DNA from: Arion vulgaris
Lineage: Eukaryota; Mollusca; Gastropoda; Stylommatophora; Arionidae
Direction: 5' to 3'
Assembly: GCA_020796225.1 (NCBI GenBank)
Contig: CM036756.1
Location: forward strand, 46,851,363 to 46,915,362
Length of the DNA stretch: 64,000 nucleotides
The stretch's first letter is position 1. Each line of letters opens with the position of its first letter. Position numbers and translations under genes: made by a program. Positions 1-14,939 of the stretch are shown here, piece by piece. Under the pieces are notes generated by a model. That model saw nothing but the letters and a program-made list of their open reading frames with translations. It had not been told where the DNA came from and did no database searches.

Positions 1-214
1 GAATCTCTTCACATTCCATGTACAATCACCAGTCTCTGGTATCAAAAGGTCAACTAGTTCAGCAGGGAAATTGAAAATTCCCATTAGAGTGAGCTGACTT
101 TTACATATGTTTCATAAGATATTGGATGCTTTATTGCAGTTTTACCCAATTCTGTGAGTCTGCAATTATATATTTATGAAAAGTGCTAATAATACTGATG
201 CTCTATATCTATAG

Positions 215-400
215 CCTGTTTGACACATTAGGCTTCCACAATATATTTCCATAATTGCCGTTTTTCTACCTTTCTATCAATTATATCCCACATCCTACCA
301 CAATCTTTCAACTCTTTTTCACATTTCTTCTTCATGTTTCCTTTGAATGGCCAGGTCTTCTCTTCTCATCCGCTGTTCATCATGATGCTGATATGATACA
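215..400 (-). mobile_element. LINE ORF C-terminal fragment
   Basis: Read on the minus strand, this encodes a decayed non-LTR retrotransposon C-terminus with the pieces KCEKELKDCGRMW and RQLWKYIVEA. The same family end is readable on the + strand at 38900-39140 (ELKEC, RQQWKSLVEAL) and 29110-29260. Frameshifts make it non-functional. The family is inferred from these shared motifs only. Confidence 0.42.
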
Positions 401-591
401 GAGGACTATGTACAACCGTTGTTAGCTGCCTTCTTTTATGAAAGACTTCATGTTATTAAGCATTCCTTCCTACCCAAAATGGAACCATTTAAATTCACAT
501 TGAAAATTGTTCACTATACCTACCTCAAGCAGAAGTGAACTTGGTACAAACTCTAGTAAAGGAAACTGCAATAATAATTTTGTTTCCACAG

Positions 592-4210
<3,619 letters not shown>

Positions 4211-4262
4211 AACAGTTAATGTAAGTATTTTTGGTAATGGGAAAAACTGTAGTAAGACTATA

Positions 4263-4865
4263 TCAATCAATCAAGTGCCATGCCTGATGCGTGGCGATCA
4301 TATCTCTCCACAACTCTCTCTGCTTGGTGCATGTAATCAGTTCTGACATCGATCTTGTGTCAAACCATGAAGTCAGGTCATCCAACATCTTCTCCCTCTG
4401 TCTTCCATGATCTCTCCTTGTCTGAATTGTACCTGTTGTCACCAAATGTTCTAAGTCTTCTCTTTGCATTATATGTCCGAAGAACCTTGCTTGCCAGATT
4501 CTTATTTTTTGATACGTTGTGTGCATGCCTGATTTAAAACCTCATTTGTTTTCTTCGCTGTCCATGGAATTTTCAGCATTCTTCGGTAAAACCACATCTC
4601 TGTGGCTTCCAATGATCATATTTATTGTTTGTTCATTGTCCATGATTCGCTGCCATACAGAAGTATTGGATCAATATAGCATTGAAGTATTTGTTTTCAC
4701 AGTGTCATTGGTAGAGAATTTACACATAGTCCGTTTTTCATTTTCATGAATGCTGCTTTTGCTTTCACTATTCTGCTCCTAATCTCTGTTTTACACCTGC
4801 CATCCTATGTTAGGAATGTTCCTAGGTACTTGAATCGATGCACTTGTTTCAAAGGTGTGTTATTT
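4263..4865 (-). mobile_element. RTE-like LINE ORF C-terminus
   Basis: The minus strand reads, upstream to downstream, NTPLKQVHRFKYLGTFLT, EIRSRIVKAKAAFMKMKN, then FFGHIMQREDLEHLVTTG, GRQREKMLDDLTSW and ELWRDMIATHQ. This is the typical order for the end of an RTE/jockey-like ORF2, from the post-RT YLG motif to the GHIMRRE and GRQR blocks. The 87-residue frame at 4263-4526 is its last open piece. Confidence 0.6.
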
Positions 4866-5030
4866 ATTTTGATATTACATGTTGGTGTTTCCATATATAC
4901 CAAAGACAAAATATAAAAGCACAAATATAGTTTTATAAAGTACAAAGACAAGTTAAATTGGGATTTTAACCAAACGGACTTTATATGGAAAAGAAATAAG
5001 AAAAGAAAATGGCCTTGTACAAAGCATCTC

Positions 5031-5861
5031 TCTCTCACGATCACCGCTTAGACTGATGTACCAGATTTCCCAATAAATTCTGCTGTTGTTTCCGTACAGC
5101 TTCTCATTTAGCTCGGTATTTTACGGCCAGGTTTTGTTTCTGACGCCTGCTAGCAATGGGCAGTAGGTGCTCTGCCGTCATGTCCACCTTTCCGCAGTGG
5201 CACAGGCTAGTTGTGCCAATTTTAAATTTGCTGTAAAGGTGAGACCGGAGTCTGTTATGGCTAGTACTAAGGCGGAATATGACAACTTGTTTGCAATGGG
5301 ACAGACTATAGTACCCATATTTGGCGCTGTGTTGAGGGTGGACTTGTGACCACTTCTCTCTACATCGCCATCCGATGGTTGCTTTAGCCTCCTAGCAGCT
5401 GATTTCGTAATCGGTCTGCGGCAGTCGCCTCCTGCCTTTGCTAGCTTGTCTTCCTCTTCGTTTCTGCTTATATTGCAGTGTGATGGGATCCAATGTATGA
5501 CTGTGCATTTGAATGAGTTTGTTAATACTCAGGAGATCATTTTTAGCTTGTTTAGCTCTGTGCCAATTGCGCTTTTTAGTCCTTGATGGCCGACAGAGCG
5601 TCTGTGAATATCACTACATTGTTATGTGAGGCGCTGTTTCTCTCTAGGATCATTTCAGCAGCTATTCTTAGTGCCTCCACCTCTGCACTGTAATTGTTTG
5701 AGTCCTGTGGCTATCGACCTCGTGACTTTCACTTTCTGTGGGAGCTTAAGCACTATTCCTCCTCCCCCATTGCTAATCGCGTTCTTTGCCGATCCGTCGG
5801 TGTATACATGTGTCGATGCTCTCTCAGGGTACTCTGTCCCTATGAATTCTGTGCAAAACAT
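5031..5861 (-). mobile_element. I-like LINE, RNase H domain to 3' end
   Basis: Minus strand: THVYTDGSAKNAISNGGGG is the start of a retrotransposon RNase H domain (first catalytic Asp in TDGSA). Further on comes the Cys-rich tail KVDMTAEHLL. The 3' boundary near 5031 (CTTAGACTGATGTACCAGAT) recurs at 21222 and 40045, marking a common element end. Frameshifts and stops interrupt it. Confidence 0.55.
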
Positions 5862-6094
5862 TAAACATGCACAATGATAATGATAAGGGTGAGTTACTTA
5901 TGTAATGAAAAATAAGAAAGGTTCATTATCTTTACTGTTGTCATTGTGCATGTGTCGTAATGGCTGTCGTTTTGGTCCTTATTGTGTCTTGCATTTTTTG
6001 CTTGATGAAGACCTTTTGGTAAAACATTTTATTTAGCCTGTTTTGCAACTTTGTAAAACTAATTTACTGTGTGTTTTTCTATTGTTAGCATGTA

Positions 6095-6275
6095 AACAGA
6101 TAGCGTTATTGAAGGGCATGTTTGCTAAAAGGTGAAGTAGGGTCGACCAAGATGACGGTGGCAACAATACATTAAGGATAACAATAACACTACAATGTTG
6201 AAAGTGAGAAAATTGGCTAGAGACCAAGAATCTTTCTGGCAGACTGGGATGAGAGTGATGTTCTGCAAAGGTCAA
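6095..6275 (+). mobile_element. LINE ORF fragment
   Basis: The reading includes RKLARDQESFWQTGMRVMFC, in frames interrupted by shifts. The same segment flanks the right end of the 52-bp minisatellite (26178-26260) and ends the copy at 1650-1895. Confidence 0.42.
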
Positions 6276-6374
6276 GCTGCATTAAGATATTAACTTACAG
6301 GAAGCTCTTGTATATATTCTATGCTGATATTGGCCAGCTGTATTGGTTATTCAACTAACTGGTCTGGAAGACAT

Positions 6375-6640
6375 AACAAATGAGATGCAAAAGAGATGAT
6401 AGCAATGGATTTGGCATGTTATTGGATTTGGAGGCCAAGACATGCAATGCAGTGGACACTGCAGGGACAAAGGAGCACATGTAGGCAAACTTTTGAAGTA
6501 GCTTAAGGGTACCTGTAGGCAAACTTTTGAAGCATAGTTCAAAGATATGCATCAAACTTAGTTTGAGGTAGGGAAAGCTACAAGCTTGAATTAAGTGGAC
6601 AATTTTTGTCTCTGCCTTATGTGCCTTTGGACACCATGAT
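6375..6640 (+). mobile_element. LINE ORF C-terminal fragment
   Basis: Readable pieces include QWIWHVIGFGGQDMQC and FKDMHQT. The same family lies on the minus strand at 40750-41140 (WQWIGHVL, TELKDMHRT). The terminal AAGTGGACAATTTTTGTCTC matches 57894-57930. Confidence 0.38.
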
Positions 6641-7479
6641 GATGATTGGTTATTCAACAGACTTAAAAAAAAGATCAGATTCAGATGTGCTCAGTCTCTC
6701 CCAACAGATGTTGAAAGCACAAATACTGACGATTTCTGTGACTACTGACTAAGTTTGCTCTTTATTCTGGACTGTTGGTGCCCAATCCTCACAAAGGCCA
6801 CCACCACCATACTTGGACAAAAACTAGATATTTGAGAAAGGTTGTTTAAGTAACAAGAAGAGACAATATTTACAGCAGACAATGTGTCAAGGTCTTGAAG
6901 TTCAACTTCTACAGACCATAGTGGAACAGTTCCAATTATCATGGTACCAATATCTGCAGACTGGATGAAAACTGACTACCATGACAAGAATAAAAGCCAC
7001 ATTTAGAAATCTAGATCTCCAGGAAGACCCAGAGTGTGATCAAGGAACAGCTTTGGACAGTCCCTGAATTACAAAGGTTTCAACTGGGATAAAACCAGAA
7101 GAAAGACAGCTGAAAAGCATTGCGTGACAGTCTCTCTGGATGACCTCATCCAGGTAGAAGTAGAACAGCTACATATATATGCTACTATATATCATGTTAC
7201 ATAAAAACTAGATTTTATGATGTAATATTTGGACAATCAGCAGTCTGTCAGAATTTACAACCATTGAAAACTACATGTTGAAGATTCATGACTGGTCACC
7301 CTTTCATAATGATCTGCAACTTGATCAGATCTCAATAAACGATATGAAAAATTTACATATCCATTTTTTCATTGTAAATAAATTGGTTAACTATTATCAT
7401 AATATTCTATCCTACAGACTGACTAAAGTGATCATCCATCATCATCATGTGCTGACTGCCATATGCAATTAAGGATATC

Positions 7480-7690
7480 CTAAACATCAGTCATGAGTAT
7501 TGACAATCAGTTCTGATGTAGACATATTTTTCATGCCATGAAGTTAGGGTGTCCAGAATTCTCTCTTGCTCCTTGTCTTCGTCTTGTTTCACATTAATTG
7601 TTTCCAATTGTCCCAATATGTTCTAAAATTATTATTCTCATAACATGCCCAAAATATGAGGATCATCTGTAGAATCTCAAAATGCAAACA
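7480..7690 (-). mobile_element. LINE C-terminal fragment
   Basis: The minus strand carries a decayed version of the 4263-4526 block (FGHVMRIIILEH, then a basic stretch). It is short and broken. Confidence 0.38.
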
Positions 7691-7699
7691 ATATATATA

Positions 7700-8010
7700 T
7701 ATATATATCTATGCCCACATCGCTTTAGCGATATTTCATTAGCAGGAAGTATATTTTCAGAGTAAACCTCTCAGTTCTCTGAGACCACTAGTTTAAAAAA
7801 ATTACTGTTAGATTTAGTCTTTAAAAAGTAATTTTGTTCATTATTGATGAGAGCAATATCTGTTATGAGCGACTATGGTGAGAATCCATTAATACAGAAC
7901 ACTGTACTAGAAATAATTATTCAGTGCCTTGGATGCTTCAGCAACCACTCTTAGAATCCATCATTGCATATCATGCCTAGAGGTCTCTTTGGTATGAAAA
8001 TATAACTATG
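7700..8010. other. no recognisable feature
   Basis: AT-rich spacer with a poly-T run near 8010. Nothing coding or structured was recognised. Confidence 0.3.
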
Positions 8011-8014
8011 CTTT

Positions 8015-8208
8015 TTTTTTTTTTCGATCCAGAAGCACTTGAACTCGGCTCGGTGTCATGGACATTGTAACCCTTCGGCTCGGTGCCACAACACCGTAAA
8101 TCTGGGGAACCTGTAGCTTTTCTGCCAGTCCGCGGAGTTGAACCTCACTTACAGAGGACTAGTCACCCGTAGTCCAACGCTCTACAAACACGCTGGGCAC
8201 ACGGGCAA
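8015..8208 (-). mobile_element. tRNA-like SINE
   Basis: The minus strand reads TTTGTAGAGCGTTGGAC (A-box-like) and, about 45 bases on, GAGGTTCAACTCCGCGG (B-box-like). A body with CGGCTCGGTGYCA repeated twice follows. It is a decayed tRNA-derived head, not an intact tRNA, because no paired acceptor stem can be formed. Confidence 0.48.
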
Positions 8209-8939
8209 AATATAACTATAAAAACACCTCCACAGAGCTACTTAGAAAGAATTTAAGCTCGTTCTTTGCTGTGGTTTGTAATAAACAAAGAAACAATATA
8301 TAGAACTTTAATAAAATCGCCTATTCATAGTGTTTACCAGTTCTGTTATGATATTATGCTGCCCAATATTTTCTGTCTTTGTCATACTCTCATTTCGATA
8401 AATTTGTATCTTGTCTTGATGTACTGAAAATGCCCTGTCTTATGACATACTAAACAATGAACTATTTCCTTATTGTTTTGCCTATATTTCTTCTTTTAAG
8501 TATTGGTATCCCTTAACGCATTGTCAATTATTACTATGGGATTCTTACAATTCTTTTGTAAAACCACATTTTCTTAAAATCAAATTATGAGAAAAATACA
8601 CAAAAGTCAATAGGGTAGAAACATTAAAGAAGAAAGAAGTCCCCAGCCTAAAACAAGAAGAAGATGGGATAGAGACGTCTCCCCCAACTATTATATTATA
8701 TATCAAAGTGATGTTCAGTAGAGCTTGAAATTATATCCTTCACAAGCTGTTGTACAAATATGTTGTCATATGTTTGTTCAGTTTTGTATATTAGAACTCA
8801 AACTTGACTAAGAGGAAGGTCATCTAATTGTGTTCCTACAGGCTTAAATAATACTAAAATTGTATTTTGTGAAAATAGGAAAAAGTTGATATACAACATA
8901 TCCCAGGCATTCCCAGCAATGTATGTATTTAACCACACC

Positions 8940-9180
8940 GACAGGATGTATTTCTAGAAGTTGTAAAATGTCACAGGCTTGTGTGGTTCAGACATGTGAA
9001 TAGACATGACTACCTCTTACAAACAATTCTTCAATAAGCAGTCAAGTATGGTAGGAGAAGAGTACCAGCATGAACTGATGACATTAAGAATTGGTCAGGA
9101 AAAGACTTATCCACACTTTTCCACCTCACAGAAGAAATGATCTTTTGAAAGACTTATGTGTTGGCAATTCCTTAATAGCA
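8940..9180 (+). mobile_element. LINE ORF C-terminal fragment
   Basis: Pieces readable in shifting frames are RLVWFRHVNRHDYLLQTIL, YGRRR and DDIKNWSGKDLSTLFHLTEE. These correspond to the GHVxR...GRRRxGRQ...W block of RTE-like elements. Confidence 0.4.
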
Positions 9181-9729
9181 CTCCTACAACCTAAATGGAT
9201 TATGGTCTTATTATAATTATTATATATATATATTTCATAAATTAACGATGTTAAACCTCTGCAGTGCATATGGAATGGTCATTACAGAATATTTGTTCCA
9301 GTTTTACTCAATCAAATAGTTATAAATGTTTAAATAGAATGAAAGCATGATCAATTTACATTAAATATGTAGTGTGTACCAACAGTCCAGTCCTGTGTGG
9401 ATAAATAGAATTATCAAAAGATGATATTTCTACCAACATTTATATAATTCATTTTAGTCTTCATGACCGACATACTTGCACATTAAACAAGTCCATACAT
9501 GCTCTGTTCTCTAATACAGTAGCCATCTCAATTTTTTTGACGCTCACTGTACCCAAGTGATATTAGTTGACATTTCATCTTTCACTACCCTGTAGACAGC
9601 ACAGATGTGCTTGCCCATGCACAACCCACATTTAAACCAGGGGTTCACTGTGCCTGATTCTGTTTGTACATATATGAAACGCATGTTCAATAAAGACACT
9701 AAAATTTATATTACATCTATACAGTAATT

Positions 9730-10310
9730 TATAATCAACAAATAAACAGTGTGCAAGTATTAAGAACTTCCGAAAAACAAAAAAAAAAACACAGGATTCA
9801 AACCAAAAAAATGGCTCACTGAGGAGTGTCTTTCACAAACACTTCGTTATAGTTAGACATTGAATAATCAGGTAAGGTTCGATCGAACAGTGTTTGCACA
9901 AACACATGCTATAAGCTTATTGTGCTTGTATATATTTGAGACGAGACCATATCATACACACACACATGTATACACACCTAGCAAACATGCATACATCATT
10001 CAAAGTAGCTTCAAATTTGTTGTAAGATGAGAACAAGGAGTTTTTTTTGCAAGAACCCGCAGAGGAAGCAATGGAAACAAAGAATATGATCAACAAATAA
10101 ACGGTGTACAAGTATTAAGAGCTTACGAAAAGAAATAGAACAAACACAGGATTCGATCCAAAAAAATGGCTCACTGAGGAGTGTCTTTCACAAACACTTC
10201 ATTATAGCTAGATACAGAATAATCAATTTATATACAAGCACAATAAGCTTATAGCATGTGTTTGTGCAAACACTTTTCGATTGAACCTTACCTGATTATT
10301 CTGGTATTCT
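9730..10310. repeat. direct repeat pair with one inverted internal segment
   Basis: Unit 1 (about 9730-9935) and unit 2 (about 10083-10310) share CAACAAATAAACRGTGTRCA and ATGGCTCACTGAGGAGTGTC in direct orientation. Beyond GAATAATCA (9862-9870 and 10217-10225) they differ in orientation. The block with GGTAAGGTTCGATCGAA...AAGCTTATTGTGCTTGTATA in unit 1 appears reverse-complemented in unit 2, closed by TGATTATTC at 10293-10301. Only one tiny open frame is present. Confidence 0.8.
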
Positions 10311-10339
10311 GATAGTTATAGTATGTTGAGGAATACTGG

Positions 10340-10556
10340 TTTAGACCCTTACTTCTCTTTGCCCAGTTGACACACAATTGGTGATGTTGTCAGCAGCACA
10401 CCGGTAGTCTTTACTTTTATTCTCTGATATCTAATTGAGGCCAGGTCAACTCGAGAGCATTTGTGACCAGGAAAAAATCCCATTCAAACTCGTAATTTTG
10501 AACCTGGGACTATGTGTCTATGAAGCAACTACCCACTATGCTATTGCGAGTCTCTA
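10340..10556 (-). mobile_element. tRNA-like SINE (family of 52905-53095)
   Basis: Minus strand: a head with GCAATAGCATAGTGGGTAG and a B-box-like CCCAGGTTCAAAATTACG, then a body with CTCGAGTTGACCTGGCCTCA and TTAGATATCAG. The body matches the better-preserved copies at 52905-53095 and 39165-39285. Confidence 0.55.
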
Positions 10557-10622
10557 ACAAGTTTCATCATCATCATCAGTCTTTGTAGTGTACAAGTTAA
10601 AATAAAACAGAACAAAAATATT

Positions 10623-11375
10623 TTAGATGAGTAGGTTTTTCTGTTCCTGCAGCTGTTTGAGTTTTTTCTGTCTCTGTTCATGTAACTGTTTGAGTTTTTT
10701 TCTGTCTCTGTTCCTGTAACTGTTTGAGTTTTTTCTGTTTTTTTTTAGCTGTTTGGGTTTCTCTGTTTCTGTAGCTGTTTGTGTTTCTCTATTTCTGTAG
10801 CTGTTTGGGTTTCTCTGTTCCTGTAGCTGTTTTGGGGTTTTTCTGTTCCTGTAGCTGTTTGGGTTTTTTTCTGTTTCTTTAGTTGTTGTGTTTCTCTGTT
10901 TCTGTAGCTGTTTGTGTTTCTCTGTTTCTGTAGCTGTTTTGGTTTCTCTGTTCCTGTAGCTGTTTGAATTTTTCTTTTCTTTAGCTGTTTGCATTTCTCT
11001 GTTTCTGTAGCTGTTTGGGTTTCTTTGTTCCTGTAGCTGTTTGGGCTTTTTCTGTTTCTTTAGCTGTTTGTGTTTCTCTGTTTCTGTAGCTGTTTTGGGT
11101 TTGGGTTTTTCTGTTCCTGTACCTGTTTAGATTTTTCTGAAGATGTTTTGGGTTTTTCTGTTTCTATAGCTGTTTGGGTTTCTTTGTTTCTGTAGCTGTT
11201 TTGGGTTTTTCTGTTCCTGTACATGTTTGTGTTTTTCTGTAACTGTTTAGATTTTTTTTCTGTATATGTTTTGGATTTTTCTGTACCTGTTTGGATTTTT
11301 GCTGTAGCTGTTTTTGGGTTTTTCTGTTTCTGTAGCTGTTTGGGTTTCTGTTTTTGCAACTGTTTGGATTTTTAC
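10623..11375. repeat. 26-bp minisatellite (CTGTTTGGGTTTCTCTGTTC type)
   Basis: About 28 imperfect units of roughly 26 bases, reading CTGTTTGKGTTTCTCTGTTY plus CTGTAG, with indels that lengthen the T runs. The + strand is almost free of A, so the array is strongly strand-asymmetric. Long open frames on the minus strand (KQLQKQRNT repeats) are products of the repeat. Confidence 0.88.
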
Positions 11376-11394
11376 AGTGTGGGGTTACAAACCC

Positions 11395-11775
11395 CTCTTA
11401 GTCACATTTTGCGACATGTGTGAGGAGTTATTGGTTATTAGTTACTGAACTGATGTCACAGCACTTTGGAAAGACCCATAGGTGCCCATTCTCCCCCAAC
11501 AGATGTTGAAGGGTACACATACTGATGGTTCTGTGGCTTGCTGGTTAAACACACTTCTCTCTCTGCCTCTCAAGCATCCATCTCTACTTGTACAAGGTAT
11601 AAATCAAAACTCAATCTTTGGATTGATTCAATGTCAATCTTAGTGTTCTCATCCAACAGTAGGTCACCAAGAGACCAAAGAATATCCTTATCCATCTGAA
11701 ATTCCCCAACAATCGATGCTTTCGATGCAAGCCTGTCTGTTTTTTGTTGTTGCAGAGAATAGCAGCATGCAAGAG
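11395..11775 (-). mobile_element. I-like LINE C-terminus
   Basis: Minus-strand reading: KDILWSLGDLLLDENTKIDI, SFDLYLVQVEMDA, LTSKPQNHQYVYPSTSVGGE. The same end is at 40330-40680 (minus) and is linked there to HLWVCPRCCDVSSVTNN, matching EHAWECPMCRDV after the RNase H at 48040-49200. Confidence 0.45.
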
Positions 11776-11879
11776 GAGACAGTGGTTCTATTTTTCACTA
11801 CCCAGGAAACCACATGAGGACTACACAATTTAGTAGAATGTTAACTGTTAAAGTAAAATTCATCTTTTGTCATTATCAC

Positions 11880-12335
11880 TGACAGGTACATAAGCCATCA
11901 ATCAGCTCTTTCCAAACCATTCTATCCAGTCCAATTCTCTTTAGTTGTTCCCTGTTCTTATAATAAACTTCTGGATATCTTCTCCATGTGTTATTTAACC
12001 TACTAACTCCTCTTGTTCCTTGTGGGTTCTATGGCAGTAACTGTCTAGTAAAACTGGTTAGGTTTTTCATAATGTGTTGAAGATCCATCACCCCATTCAT
12101 CTCCAGGTTTGTTGCTCTATCTGAACATGTTCTGTTGTCTCTCCCACCAGCAAAGGTTAGAAACTTTACCTGGTGCTTCCCACTGCATAGCTAAGATCAT
12201 ACACAGACATATATTTATGAAATCTGCAGTATCTGTATATATTGCTTGTTGCCCACCATTTTTCTGACCCATACAGGAATACTAATCTCAATTTGTTTAT
12301 ATAGATATATATACATATAGTAGAATGCTACATTT
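11880..12335 (-). mobile_element. LINE C-terminal fragment
   Basis: Minus strand reads QGTRGVSRLNNTWRRYPEVY then ERLKRIGLDRMVWKELIDGL-like residues, the GRP...NTWRR...W...L block of LINE ORF2 ends. Several stops are present. Confidence 0.42.
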
Positions 12336-12659
12336 AAATCCCTACGGCTTGCATCTTTAATATTTATGAATGTCTTGCTGTCATGTCTCAGTTAAAACAT
12401 TGTAGTCACAATATTCAAACTAAAGCTGCATCACACATCTTCAGTGAACCGGTCCAGAACCGGAGTTTGACTAATTTCTTTTTTGATTGCACAAACAGAG
12501 CTCTGACCAACAATTCATTTGTTATTTGACAATTTATTTAATACAGCCAACTGAAACTTAGTAGCAAAGGAAATAAATGAGCCTGGATTACATCACCTTG
12601 ACCTTTACATGGCTCATTCATGAAACATAACGAGTAAACATGTTATATACTCTCAAAGT

Positions 12660-13325
12660 TAGTTAGTTAGTTTGTTCCTTTCATGCCAAAGGCGGCACAT
12701 AGGGCAGAAGTTTTAGATCTCCATGTGATGCGGTTCGTTGCTAGCAGTTGGAAATCTTGTGTAGCTTTACATCCCAATAGTTTACTTTCTTGTAGGATTG
12801 TTTTTCGAAGAGTGGTCTTAGGTCTTCCATGTTTTCTTTTCCCAAATGGTGACTACATAGGACTTGTCAATTTAGTCTCTTTTCGTCTGATCTAAGAACA
12901 TGACCTAAATATTTCCACCTTCGTTTCCGTATAATATTTGATACGGGTTGTTGCAGTGCTCTGTCTCTCACTGTGTTGTTTGAAACGAAATCACTCCATT
13001 TTGTTTTCAGTAATTTTCGGAGACATTTACTCTCAAAGCTGTCCAGTTTCTTATCAATTTTGTTTGTTGATTTCCAACTTTCACAACCATAGGTCAGTAC
13101 AGGTATCACACAGGACCTAAACAATTTAATTTGTGTACATATATTAAGGTCTTGAGAGTGCCAGATATTTGTTAACTTAGTGAAGGCACTAGCTGCTATA
13201 GCAATACGAGAGTTTATTTCTTTCCTCTTGTCTCGTTGTTTGACACTTTACTACCCAAATATGTAAAATGTTTAACTTTCTCCAGCGTTTGACCATTTAT
13301 TACGATGATACTCTCAAAGAGTAGT
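12660..13325 (-). mobile_element. RTE-like LINE ORF2, post-RT to end
   Basis: Minus strand, in order: VIINGQTLEKVKHFTYLGSK near 13310, then SRIAIAASAFTKLTNIW, CVIPVLTYGCESWKSTNKI, FESKCLRKLLKTKWSDFVSN, RKRRWKYLGHVLR and a stop near 12670. The 85-residue frame at 12867-13124 is the best preserved part. No RT catalytic core remains. Confidence 0.65.
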
Positions 13326-13329
13326 TAAA

Positions 13330-14590
13330 AAGTATAAACTTTAGTTCCTGACCTGTCCTTATTTTTAAGTTTCGTACTAGAGTTTGAGAAGATATAAGTT
13401 CCATGAAAGCAACCGCCAAATTAAATAGATCAGCCTGGCAACTGTGTAGTGGAGATTTGAACTAATAGGTATATCAGGTTGATTATGTCTTAGTTTTTAG
13501 TAGTTAGAGATTATATTACAATTGCCAATGATAGTAACTGTTGTTTGTAAGTAACTTAGATATGTCTACCAAGTATGTGTTTTACATCAACAATGTTGTA
13601 TTTATAAGATGTAGATTTAGCTTTGTCATTTGTTGTGTCATCTATAAGTACTAAAATGCCTGATGTGACAAGTAGTATTACAAAATCTTACATAGGTTCC
13701 ATAGTATACTCTCACAAATTGCTGTTAAATATGCAGACAGTTTTTTGTGTCTAACTTTCGTTTCCTAACTGTTCTCTATATTGTGTCACTGAATTTTTAT
13801 AATGCATTGTTACATAAACTTTGTGTGATCCCAAAAACAAATCACCCTGCCTTTTTCCCCTTATTTTCCTCTGCTAAATTAACTGTAATTTTCAAAAGCA
13901 AAAAAATGTTTCTCACTCTGAGCCTTATAAGAGTAGGCTACTGTTGCCAAACACAATAACATTTGAAGTGAAAAATGTAAACATTAAAAAAACGTTTTGA
14001 CAAGAAATTTGAGAAAAATGTCAATATGAATCAAAATCAAGGATGATTTTGGTTAATTTGTAATGTAATTTTGAACTTACAGTTTTAATGATAAAAAGCA
14101 TATTTTAAACACCGAAACCGAATGCTTTATACATTCGTATCTAAAACTCCACCTTTGCATAGTGCACTCCATTAGAAAACTGATCAGAACAAGCATCTGA
14201 AACAAGGTGTGCCTAAATGAGGCATACTACTTAAGCTTTTCCATGGAAATTCCAGAAATTTGAGATCTGATCTAAACAGTCTGACAATCTTAACTAGAAC
14301 TCTAGTTTTTAGTAGATAGAGATGATAACTTCATCTCATTTGGCTTTAGACATTTGACATCTCAGTCAATTTGTGGGTTGTCCCTCCAATACATTTAGTT
14401 TTCGATGGTAAACATATTGGTTTCAATATTTTTAAGAATCCATTTCAGTTTTCATTTTGAATAAAAACTCACAGTTATGGAATTATAAAGAATTGTCCTG
14501 TATGCACTCTCAGACATGACTTGAAGGGGCGAACAGATTGAGATTATTAGATTAGCATCTTCATGAGCTATCGTGGACATTAGAAAATAA
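13330..14590. other. intergenic sequence, nothing recognised
   Basis: About 1.2 kb of AT-rich sequence with only short chance frames (longest 70 codons at 13747). No splice-bounded coding segment or clear repeat was seen. Confidence 0.35.
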
Positions 14591-14594
14591 CCTA

Positions 14595-14938
14595 AACTAT
14601 CCAACGATGACTACCACACACTTGACATACAAGGACAGACTATCATCTTCCGACTCAGGATAGGTCATAACAGACTGAACAAACATCTACACAGGCTACG
14701 ATTGTGCCCATCCTCTGTGCCCCTGTGGCACCGCTGATCAAACCACAGAACATGTCCTGCAAGACTGTCCCTGTATGTCCTCCCTAGAAAGGAATGCTGG
14801 CCCTACAACACAATACTACATTCAAAACTGCATGGCACCAGAGATGAGCTCCAGACAACAGTCGACTTCATCATAAGAGCGCGCCTAATGGTATAATCAT
14901 CAAAATAGCGATCGCAATGAAGAAGGAAGAAGAAGTTT
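14595..14938 (+). mobile_element. I-like LINE 3' end with GAAGAAG tail
   Basis: TIIFRLRIGHNRLNKHL, then (after a shift) CPCGTADQTTEHVLQDCP, then TTVDFIIRARLMV and a stop. It terminates in GCGATCGCAATGAAGAAGGA-AGAAGAAG. This is the clearest example here of the LINE 3' terminus that the SINE tails resemble. Confidence 0.55.
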
Positions 14939-14939
14939 G

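Noticed and set aside
10623..11359. Gln/Lys/Asn-rich minus-strand frames of 123 and 99 codons
   Set aside because: They follow the 26-bp minisatellite and have no stable unit in any frame.
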